Source: a bacterium (GTDB taxonomy: Bacteria > Bacillota > Clostridia > Christensenellales > CAG-138). From it: a DNA stretch of 5,325 nucleotides. Each line of letters begins with the position of its first letter. Position 1 is the stretch's first letter. The position numbers and the translations under genes were made by a program. Where the stretch lies: NCBI GenBank assembly GCA_029218485.1, contig JAQXRK010000251.1, positions 1 through 5,325 of the forward strand, given 5' to 3'. The notes beneath the pieces were generated by a model. The model saw only the letters and a list, made by a program, of their open reading frames with translations. It was not told the origin of the DNA and ran no database searches. Below are positions 1 through 4,300 of this stretch, piece by piece.

Positions 1-1
1 T

Positions 2-259
2 ACCGATGTGTGGGCGTCCATGGGCATGGAGGCCGAGGTGCAGGCGCGCCGCGCCGCGTTCGCCGGGTATCAGGTCAACGACAAGGTCATGGCGCTCGCC
101 AAGCCGGATGCGATCGTGCAGCACTGCCTGCCCGCGCACCGTGGCGAGGAGATCACCGATGAGATCATGGAGAGCCATGTGGGTGAGATCATCGAGGAGG
201 CCGAAAACCGCCTGCACGCGCAAAAGGCCGTGCTCGTGCTGCTGATGGAAAACCGGTAA
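2..259 (+). CDS. argF: Ornithine carbamoyltransferase, C-terminal part (5' end outside window)
   Basis: This enzyme transfers the carbamoyl group of carbamoyl phosphate to ornithine, giving citrulline, in cytosolic arginine synthesis (or in reverse in the arginine deiminase pathway). About 85 C-terminal residues are visible, roughly the last quarter of a protein that usually has 300-340 residues. The frame opens with TDVWASMG, which carries the Ser-Met-Gly ornithine-binding loop that separates this family from aspartate carbamoyltransferase. Further on is HCLPAHRGEE, with the HCLP substrate-binding cysteine motif, followed by the usual closing helix (AENRLHAQKAVLVLLM). The frame is intact to TAA and ends about 70 nt before a strong terminator, so it is the last gene of its transcription unit. 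Choosing argF over the catabolic arcB would need the upstream neighbours; the family call itself is secure. Confidence 0.95.
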   Translation, partial: TDVWASMGMEAEVQARRAAFAGYQVNDKVMALAKPDAIVQHCLPAHRGEEITDEIMESHVGEIIEEAENRLHAQKAVLVLLMENR

Positions 260-327
260 CGAAGAACAAGCGGCGCCCGCCGTTAAGACCGGCAAACCAC
301 CGCGCACCGCCCAATGCGTTGAAAACG

Positions 328-355
328 AAAAAGCCCTGCTCCGGCAGGGCTTTTT
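328..355. terminator. Bidirectional intrinsic terminator between argF and the convergent CPCC gene
   Basis: An 8-bp GC-rich stem (AGCCCTGC at 332-339 with GCAGGGCT at 344-351) has a TCCG loop. It is flanked by an A-run on the left and a T-run on the right, so a T-tract follows the hairpin on both strands (GGGCTTTTTG on plus, GGGCTTTTTC on minus). It can end argF transcription from the left and the minus-strand CPCC gene from the right. Confidence 0.92.
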
Positions 356-438
356 GTGTTCGTTGTATGCGGCCAATCCGCAGCGCCGGCGGCCATCCGC
401 TATCAAAATCGAACGGGTGCTTGGTGGATCGGTATGGT

Positions 439-645
439 TTATTTCACGGGTTTTCCTGCTTTGTATGCGGCTCTTGCTTCCTGCAAGCTCATTTCGTTTG
501 CGCCGCCAGAAAGATTTGGTTTACCCAACTGCACCAGATCGTTTTGCCAGAAGCACACTTCGCAAATGTCATATTCACGAACGAGTGTTTTTCCGCAGCA
601 AGGGCATTTCATTTCTTCATCAATGTCCATTTCGTCTTCATTCAT
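439..645 (-). CDS. Small CPCC-family cysteine-rich protein (zinc-ribbon-like)
   Basis: A 68-residue protein that I recognise as the cysteine-rich CPCC family (Pfam PF14206, recalled). An acidic start (MNEDEMDIDEEM) leads to CPCCGKTL, then YDICEVCFW, and closes with GGANEMSLQEARAAYKAG. Two cysteine pairs (CPCC and CxxC) could bind a zinc ion; the GGAN/SLxEAR tail is typical of the family. Its function is unestablished, and members often sit as single small genes in accessory and polymorphic-toxin neighbourhoods. I prefer the ATG at 643-645 because it overlaps, as ATGA, the stop of a small peptide ORF in repeat A1, suggesting coupled translation. A GGGGGGAGG run abuts it, too close to be a standard ribosome binding site. 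In-frame ATGs at 669 and 630 are alternatives. The 328-355 hairpin is its terminator. Confidence 0.8.
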   Translation of the reverse strand: MNEDEMDIDEEMKCPCCGKTLVREYDICEVCFWQNDLVQLGKPNLSGGANEMSLQEARAAYKAGKPVK

Positions 646-734
646 CCTCCCCCCAATAGGCATATCCATCTACAGGCTGAAACGCCGTCCGCAGCAATGA
701 TGCGCCGCTTCGTTTTCCGCATGGCGGTCTCCAT
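642..734 (-). CDS. Possible 30-residue basic leader peptide encoded by repeat A1
   Basis: This short ORF runs from ATG at 732-734 (or 720-722, which has GGAG six bases upstream) to TGA at 642-644. It begins METAMRKTKRRIIAADG, strongly basic, and leaves the repeat at about residue 23. Its stop overlaps the ATG of the CPCC gene as ATGA, the usual sign of translational coupling. The same peptide start, with one Ala-to-Val change, occurs in repeat A2. The frame may be a leader that drives translation of whatever lies downstream of the repeat, or simply an accidental frame in a repeat. I know of no named family. Confidence 0.3.
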   Translation of the reverse strand: METAMRKTKRRIIAADGVSACRWICLLGGG

Positions 735-783
735 CTTCCGCCGTCCGCGCGCACCCGCTTTTTATGCGCAGCCGTTCGCCCTG
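666..783 (-). repeat. Direct repeat A, copy 1 (A1), about 118 bp
   Basis: It aligns without gaps to 1809-1926 at a constant offset of 1143 bp, with four substitutions that I can count (669, 691, 729, 776), so about 97% identical. It is shown on minus because the neighbouring genes read that way. On that strand it carries a stop codon ending the frame RANGCA, then an inverted repeat GGCGG...CCGCC, then the start of a basic peptide ORF. Internally GCGGACGGCG occurs twice. It has no clear terminal inverted repeats and no transposase, so it is not a recognisable insertion sequence; a dispersed chromosomal repeat is the simplest description. Confidence 0.92.
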
Positions 784-801
784 CGAAATCGCATGCAGGG
801 C
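778..801. other. Hairpin at the outer edge of repeat A1
   Basis: GCCCTGC (778-784) pairs with GCAGGGC (795-801) around a 10-nt loop. The left arm straddles the end of repeat A1 and the right arm is unique sequence, so A2 lacks this hairpin. No T-run follows on either strand, so it is unlikely to be an intrinsic terminator. Confidence 0.5.
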
Positions 802-907
802 TTGTCCGCACCGCACGCTCTGCTTCGGCGTTCAACCGCCTCAGCCGGACGCATCCTTGTCGAGCGCATGATCGAACCGGAGTGCATCAAGGTCTTCCTT
901 TGTTTTT
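784..907. other. Spacer between A1 and B1, possibly holding a gene tail
   Basis: There is no convincing gene here. On the minus strand a frame that begins inside B1 (open from 996) runs into this spacer and stops with TGA at 841-843; its last residues read EKTKEDLDALRFDHALDKD. That composition looks like real coding sequence, so this may be the remains of an older cargo gene. It has no ATG start, and the frame in B1 is not kept in B2 because of a one-base indel. Positions 646-1089 as a whole hold only the repeats, this spacer and the terminator in B1. Confidence 0.25.
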
Positions 908-1030
908 TCTCCGCCACCTCTCAACGATAGGCTTTTTAGGTGGTCGCCGCCACCCGTCGTCCCGTCCCGTAGGATTGCGGATTCCGATTTTGAGTATCAA
1001 AAAGCACCCCGTTCTGGTGCTTGGTTGATT
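908..1030 (-). repeat. Direct repeat B, copy 1 (B1), about 123 bp, with built-in terminator
   Basis: It aligns to 1588-1710 with about nine differences, including two one-base indels in homopolymer runs, so roughly 93% identical. Parts shared by both copies, read on minus: a terminator hairpin, a GGAATCCGCAAT block, tandem CGGGACGGGACGAC, a small inverted repeat (GGTGG/CCACC, 939-954), and CTATCGTTGAGAGG at the far edge. New unique sequence starts immediately after that edge in both copies. There are no transposase or target-site features. Confidence 0.9.
997..1025 (-). terminator. Intrinsic terminator inside B1, downstream of the immunity-like gene
   Basis: On the minus strand AAGCACC and GGTGCTT form a 7-bp stem (1002-1008 with 1016-1022) around a 7-nt loop, followed by TTTTTGATAC. 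It lies about 65 nt past the stop of the small gene at 1090. On the plus strand the following bases (GGTTGATT) make a poor T-tract, so the minus direction is favoured. Confidence 0.8.
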
Positions 1031-1089
1031 CTAATTGTAGGAATGTCCAAGTTCTCCTCCAACAAAAGAACACCGAAATGTTGCGGTGG

Positions 1090-1278
1090 TTAATTGACAA
1101 TAATCTCGAACAGTTCAGGCGGATAAGCGTATTCGTCACCAGTTTCATCAACAAGGCATATCATGCCTTTTTGTCCAACGATAGCATCGTAAACCTTCCC
1201 ATTGAGCAAGGCAAGAGGATCGCTTTCTCCGATGAACTTCACTTTAGTCTTCAAGTATCCGTTCATCATTTCTTGCAT
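1090..1278 (-). CDS. Small immunity-like protein (about 62 residues) paired with the toxin-type domain
   Basis: The core reads TKVKFIGESDPLALLNGKVY, then CLVDETGDEYAYPPELFEII. From memory this is a recurrent 55-65 residue Firmicutes protein found beside phage minor-head or polymorphic-toxin C-terminal domains. Its short beta-rich pattern suggests an SH3-like barrel, and it probably acts in the cytosol, possibly neutralising the partner domain; that role is inference. The open frame extends to 1407, but the extra 43 residues overlap the toxin-type frame and look like shadow, so I place the start at ATG 1276-1278; ATGs at 1267-1269 and 1264-1266 are also possible. No clear ribosome binding site is visible, and the 35-nt overlap with the upstream frame would suit coupled translation. 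The region is noticeably more AT-rich than the flanking operon, suggesting horizontal acquisition. Confidence 0.65.
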   Translation of the reverse strand: MQEMMNGYLKTKVKFIGESDPLALLNGKVYDAIVGQKGMICLVDETGDEYAYPPELFEIIVN

Positions 1279-1600
1279 GTGCTTTGAATTTGACTTTTCC
1301 AACATCCTTCTCCTCATACCAATGCACTTCTGCACGATAGCTTCCACCATTAAAATCAAGATATCCAATTCCTTTTTTCTTTTGCCATTCGTCTGGGTTT
1401 CCTCCAAAACGTTCTAACAAAAATGGAAGCTCATCAATCTGTCGATCACGCCCTTTTCCAGCAATGACTTTTATGTTGGTAACATATGTTCCTTCTGTAA
1501 AGTTAACATATTCTCCGTTCGGGAGCAATACCTCATGTTTTTTTGTTTTTGCTCCAAGTCCACGCGGAATGACGAACGATGAATTTCTCTCCGCTGCCTC
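1244..1600 (-). pseudogene. Headless C-terminal toxin / phage minor-head-type domain (orphan tip)
   Basis: The frame is open from just after a TGA at 1601-1603, inside repeat B2, to TAA at 1244. It encodes about 118 residues: a linker (NSSFVIPRGLGAKTKKHE), then VLLPNGEYVNFTEGTYV, IKVIAGKGRDRQIDELPF, GGNPDEWQKKKGIGYLDF and AEVHWYEEKDVGKVKFK. I recognise the last block as a C-terminal module found on phage minor capsid/head-morphogenesis proteins and on polymorphic toxins of Firmicutes; biochemical activity is not established from this sequence. There is no in-frame ATG or GTG, and the first usable codon is TTG at 1526-1528, which would omit the linker. The domain therefore seems to have lost its delivery part where repeat B2 begins, as in orphan toxin tips left by cassette displacement. 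A prophage-head remnant is the alternative. It overlaps the immunity-like gene by 35 nt. Confidence 0.6.
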
Positions 1601-1710
1601 TCAACGATAGGCTTTTAGGTGGTCGCCGCCACCAGTCGTCCCGTCCCGTAGAATTGCGGATTCCGATTTTTGGTATCAAAAAAGCACCCCGTTCGGGTGC
1701 TTGGTTGATT
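1588..1710 (-). repeat. Direct repeat B, copy 2 (B2), about 123 bp
   Basis: This is the partner of 908-1030 in the same orientation. It keeps the terminator hairpin (one loop-side change adds a base pair), the GGTGG/CCACC inverted repeat (1618-1633) and the edge block. Loss of one A in the TAAAAG run relative to B1 changes the frame that crosses the repeat. Its left edge is fused to the headless toxin-type domain. Recombination between B1 and B2 would remove 680 bp, exactly the toxin/immunity cassette plus one repeat copy. Confidence 0.9.
1677..1705 (-). terminator. Intrinsic terminator inside B2, likely end of the four-gene operon
   Basis: On minus, AAGCACCC pairs with GGGTGCTT (1695-1702 with 1682-1689) around a 5-nt loop, followed by six Ts. 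It is the first good minus-strand terminator after the membrane protein that stops at 1905, so it probably ends the reductase operon and insulates the toxin/immunity cassette. Confidence 0.8.
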
Positions 1711-1736
1711 GATGGTCAAATGTGTTGTGATCTGCG

Positions 1737-1877
1737 TTAGAGCAGGTTAATCAATTTCATGATATTTGCATTGCTGACAAACATCTCTGACAGCAAGAAC
1801 TTCTGGTACCACCTACAGGCTGAAACGCCGTCCACAGCAATGATGCGCCGCTTCGTTTTCCGCATGGCGGTTTCCAT
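1737..1877 (-). CDS. Possible 46-residue basic peptide opened by repeat A2
   Basis: This is the A2 version of the short ORF in A1. It starts METAMRKTKRRIIAVDG (ATG at 1875-1877, or 1863-1865 with GGA-type bases upstream), leaves the repeat, and continues through the 25-bp segment shared with the flavin-reductase-like gene to TAA at 1737-1739. The N-terminal half is kept between the two repeat copies while the C-terminal halves are unrelated, so the repeat supplies a start that fuses to whatever follows. No family is recognised, and it may not be expressed as a protein. Confidence 0.25.
   Translation of the reverse strand: METAMRKTKRRIIAVDGVSACRWYQKFLLSEMFVSNANIMKLINLL
1747..1812 (-). pseudogene. 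Possible 3' tail of a lost zinc-ribbon-like gene next to A2
   Basis: In another minus frame, the sequence directly after A2 reads EVLAVRDVCQQCKYHEID and then TAA (1747-1749). The CxxC pair and final residues look like the end of a small zinc-binding protein. A TAG in A2 closes the frame upstream and there is no start codon, so at best this is a gene stump. The call is weak: the same bases are also used by the peptide frame opened in A2, and part of them matches the flavin-reductase-like gene. Confidence 0.2.
1789..1813 (+). repeat. 25-bp perfect inverted match to the flavin-reductase-like gene (left copy)
   Basis: All 25 bases are the reverse complement of 4567-4591; flanking bases diverge at once on both sides. 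In the gene these bases encode DSKNFWYH on minus; here the same sense reads on plus. The segment overlaps the first 5 bp of repeat A2. A perfect match this long is not expected by chance in a window of this size. Confidence 0.9.
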
Positions 1878-1926
1878 CTTCCGCCGTCCGCGCGCACCCG
1901 CTTTTTATGCGCAGCCGTCCGCCCTG
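1809..1926 (-). repeat. Direct repeat A, copy 2 (A2), about 118 bp
   Basis: This is the partner of 666-783 in the same orientation, 1143 bp away. Its right end overlaps the 3' end of the membrane-protein gene and encodes that gene's last six residues (RADGCA) and stop. In A1 the same frame reads RANGCA-stop behind unrelated sequence. The GGCGG/CCGCC inverted repeat is kept even though the loop between the arms carries a substitution. Confidence 0.92.
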
Positions 1927-2534
1927 GCCGAATCGCGCCTTTTGAGCAGCAGCGCCGCGGCAAGGAACGCGCCCTGCCCCGCCACATTGACGCACTCGGC
2001 GATCCAGTTCATGCTCGCGAGCGCAAAATCCTTCGTGGACAGGTAGCCCATCCCGAGGCTGCAGACGAACGAAACGGCCAGCAGGGCGATCACGCCGTAC
2101 CGCTTCCGGCGCCCGGCGAGCACCATCAGCCCCGCGTCCATCATGCCAAGGCCCGCCACCATCAGGCCAACGAACAGGAACGTGCCGGAGAAGACCGCCG
2201 GCACCGGCGCGATGGCCTGCAGCCGCGTCCTTTCCCCCTGCCTGTGGCACAGCATCGCCACAACGCCCAGCCCCGCGAGCAGAAAGCCGATGGACTGCAC
2301 CGGGAAGAACATGGCGCTGAGCTTCTCAAAATCGCAGATGTTCGCCGCGTACAGCAGCTTGTAGGTCGCCTTCAGGAATCCCGCGCAGAACACGTCGATC
2401 GTGCCCGCGGCAAAGAGCGCAAAGGCGCCCTTGCTCATGCCGTGGTACAGCTCCCGCTGCAGGATCACCGCGGCGGCCAGAAAGCAGAGCACCGGGACAT
2501 AGTCCACCAGCGCCATGGGAACGGAGTATGCCAT
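1905..2534 (-). CDS. Six-helix membrane protein of unrecognised family, last gene of the operon
   Basis: A 209-residue integral membrane protein. Hydrophobic segments lie at about residues 10-27, 37-56, 76-96, 110-140 (possibly two passes), 147-165 and 182-198, separated by short basic loops such as HRQGERTR and GRRKR. I do not recognise the family and see no catalytic motif. ATG at 2532-2534 follows the stop of the upstream gene by only 3 nt, with AAGGAG nine bases before it, so the two are surely co-transcribed and the proteins may act together in the membrane. The last six residues and the stop codon lie inside repeat A2, so the natural C-terminus may have been cut or replaced when the repeat arrived. 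The loss, if any, is small because the sixth helix is complete. Confidence 0.85.
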   Translation of the reverse strand: MAYSVPMALVDYVPVLCFLAAAVILQRELYHGMSKGAFALFAAGTIDVFCAGFLKATYKLLYAANICDFEKLSAMFFPVQSIGFLLAGLGVVAMLCHRQGERTRLQAIAPVPAVFSGTFLFVGLMVAGLGMMDAGLMVLAGRRKRYGVIALLAVSFVCSLGMGYLSTKDFALASMNWIAECVNVAGQGAFLAAALLLKRRDSARADGCA

Positions 2535-2537
2535 GCT

Positions 2538-3338
2538 TCACTTCTCCTTCTTATTGAGGTGGTAGATGGGTACCAGCGGAAGGAGGATCGGCGTGCGGTC
2601 GGCATAGGCGCGGTACTCCGGGTCGTCGCCGCAGCGGGCCATCTGCCGCTTCTCCAGCCGCTGCGCGCCGTTGAACATGACGATGATGATGCAGATGTAG
2701 CCGATGGCGACCGTGATCCACTGCCCTGCGGTCCGCAGCGTGTCCAGCGAGGAGAGCACCAGCCCCGTCCAGAAGATGATCTCGCCCAGATAGTTGGGGC
2801 AGCGCACCACGCGGTACAGCCCCGCCATCGCGACCTTGTCCGGGTTGACGGCCTTCTGCGCGCTCTTCTGCTTGTCGGCCACCGCCTCGAGCAGCAGGCC
2901 GCCCGCGCTGACGGCGATGCCGACCCACACGAGCGCGGAGACCGCGCCGCCGTTGTACATGCGGAAGAACACGGGCGAGGTCTGCGCCACATACAGCGCG
3001 GCGACGCAGATCCACATCGCGGCCTTTACAAAAACGGGCATGCGCTTCTCGTCCGATGCGGCCTGCTGCAGCGTCTTCCGGTACGCCGCGTTTTTCAGCT
3101 CGCGGATCAGCAGAAATCCGGACAGGCGGAACCCGTAAACCACCAGCAGCGCAAAGAGGATGTAGTGCGCCGCGCCGGCCTGAAACACGCCCGCGGCGGA
3201 CAGCACGCCGAAGGCGACGCCAATGGCCGCCACCGCCATGCCGTAGCCGATGGACATAAAATACACGAACTTGCGAAACCCCATGCAGCTGGCGGCCAGC
3301 GCCACCACGAAGGGGATCCAGATCAACTCCCAACCCAT
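2538..3338 (-). CDS. DUF1295 / steroid 5-alpha-reductase-like membrane protein
   Basis: A 266-residue multi-pass membrane protein of the DUF1295 family, related to the C-terminal domain of steroid 5-alpha-reductases and to isoprenylcysteine-methyltransferase-type proteins. Visible signatures are YGFRLSGFLLIRE (68-80), the EAVADKQK motif (151-158) after a helix, GLYRVVRCPNYLGEIIFWTG (173-192), and the closing DPEYRAYADRTPILLPLVP (239-257). The CPNYLGE block and the two conserved acidic residues fit a cofactor site at the membrane face. Homologues reduce double bonds in steroid-like or other lipid substrates, but many are uncharacterised. Length is normal for the family. ATG at 3336-3338 has AAAGGAG seven bases upstream. 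It is preceded by the NAD(P)-binding gene (33 nt) and followed by a membrane gene (3 nt), which supports a shared redox pathway. The actual substrate is unknown. Confidence 0.87.
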   Translation of the reverse strand: MGWELIWIPFVVALAASCMGFRKFVYFMSIGYGMAVAAIGVAFGVLSAAGVFQAGAAHYILFALLVVYGFRLSGFLLIRELKNAAYRKTLQQAASDEKRMPVFVKAAMWICVAALYVAQTSPVFFRMYNGGAVSALVWVGIAVSAGGLLLEAVADKQKSAQKAVNPDKVAMAGLYRVVRCPNYLGEIIFWTGLVLSSLDTLRTAGQWITVAIGYICIIIVMFNGAQRLEKRQMARCGDDPEYRAYADRTPILLPLVPIYHLNKKEK

Positions 3339-3371
3339 CGCCGTTCTCCTTTCCTGTGTCTCAGGCCGATC

Positions 3372-4244
3372 TCACGCCTGCTTCATGTCCTGAAAATAGT
3401 CCTTAATGTAGTCCCGGAAGCTGTGCGCACCGTAGTGCACATCCTCCGCCACCATGTCCTCGGTCATGGTCCACTTGCCGAAGCGGATGACCGCCTCCTT
3501 GCCCGTTTTGCGCACCCTCGCGAGGAAGGCCAGCACATCGAACAGCCACGCCGGCGCGGTCTTCACAACCGTCGGCTTGCCCGCTGCCGTGAAGCACATC
3601 TCTGCGATCTCGCGGTAGGTATAGACCTCCGTGCCGCCGATGGAGACGATCGCGTTCTCCGCATCGGTCATGTGGTCCACCATCCATTCCGCCAGATCCG
3701 GCGTATCGATCACGTTCGCCCTGTTGTCCGGGTCGAGCACCTGCACGGTCCCCTTCTCGATCATAGGCCGGAACACCTTTGCGATGTCGTAGAAATAGCC
3801 CGTCGGCCGCACGATCAGGTACTCCAGGCCGCTCCTCTTAATCTCCTCCTCCAGCATGGCCTTCGCGTGCAGCATGGCGATGCCCTCGGCGCGCGGGTCG
3901 TCCGCCTTCAGCACGGACACATAGACAAACTTCTTGACCCCGGCCGCCTTCGCCTCGTTCAGCAGGTTCAGGTTTCCCCGGTAGTCGATGTCGTAATTCG
4001 TCAGCGTCCGGGAAGAGGATACCAGCCCCACGGTGGTGATCACGATGTCCGCACCGTCGCAGATGCCCCTGAGCGCCTCCGCGTCGGTCACATCCAGCTT
4101 TTTGAAGGTATAGCTGTCCCTGCTCAGCTCCGGCACCTCGCGCTCCACCAAATCGGCGGCCACGACCTCGTGCCCCCGGTTCACCAGCACCTTGAGCAAC
4201 TCCCTGCCCAAATTGCCGTATGCGCCACCCAATACAATCCTCAT
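3372..4244 (-). CDS. NmrA-like / atypical SDR NAD(P)-binding protein
   Basis: A 290-residue cytosolic Rossmann-fold protein. The N-terminus MRIVLGGAYGNLG holds the glycine-rich dinucleotide loop (Gly6, Gly7, Gly10, Gly13). Asp31 after the second strand (VVAAD) favours NAD(H) over NADP(H). LDVTDAEAL (50-58), VSVL (109-112), HAKAMLEEEIKRSGLEYLIVRPTGYF (126-151) and DTPDLAEWM (180-188) follow the atypical or extended SDR plan. The classical YxxxK pair is altered: the lysine is kept (Lys128) but Met replaces Tyr at 124, so it may not be a standard dehydrogenase; NmrA-like sensors and isoflavone/chlorophyllide-reductase-type enzymes show similar changes. The frame is open to 4394, but the first 50 residues are antisense-like and overlap the upstream gene; the ATG at 4242-4244, with AAGGAG eight bases before it, is the real start. 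Confidence 0.88.
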   Translation of the reverse strand: MRIVLGGAYGNLGRELLKVLVNRGHEVVAADLVEREVPELSRDSYTFKKLDVTDAEALRGICDGADIVITTVGLVSSSRTLTNYDIDYRGNLNLLNEAKAAGVKKFVYVSVLKADDPRAEGIAMLHAKAMLEEEIKRSGLEYLIVRPTGYFYDIAKVFRPMIEKGTVQVLDPDNRANVIDTPDLAEWMVDHMTDAENAIVSIGGTEVYTYREIAEMCFTAAGKPTVVKTAPAWLFDVLAFLARVRKTGKEAVIRFGKWTMTEDMVAEDVHYGAHSFRDYIKDYFQDMKQA

Positions 4245-4252
4245 GTTCGCTG

Positions 4253-4258
4253 CTCCTT
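4253..4258 (-). promoter_or_regulatory. Ribosome binding site that fixes the start of the NAD(P)-binding gene
   Basis: AAGGAG on the minus strand lies eight bases before ATG 4242-4244. It decides between this start and an upstream ATG at 4394 that would overlap the preceding gene by 94 nt and add 50 low-complexity residues before the Rossmann motif. Confidence 0.85.
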
Positions 4259-4300
4259 CCTCTTTGTTCTCCGGTGGTCTGTCCGCCGCACCGGCACGGG

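Noticed and set aside
260..438. tRNA or small RNA gene near the argF terminator
   Set aside because: Apart from the terminator, no cloverleaf, promoter or second structured element is visible.
638..835. Minus frames sharing GRTAAHKKRVRADGGRW at 638-835 and 1757-1987
   Set aside because: The similarity comes from the DNA repeat A, not from a conserved gene; the flanks differ and the composition is not protein-like.
319..930. A 203-codon plus-strand frame across the terminator, CPCC gene and A1
   Set aside because: It begins in the terminator, is antisense to the CPCC gene and crosses repeat A1. The similar plus frame at 1759-2046 exists only because A2 repeats the same bases.
936..1154. A 72-codon minus frame overlapping the immunity-like gene and B1
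   Set aside because: It overlaps the better-supported gene in another frame, crosses the terminator and ends inside the repeat.
666..1926. CRISPR array or classical insertion sequence
   Set aside because: There are only two copies of each repeat, far longer than CRISPR repeats and unevenly spaced; there is no transposase, terminal inverted repeat or target duplication.
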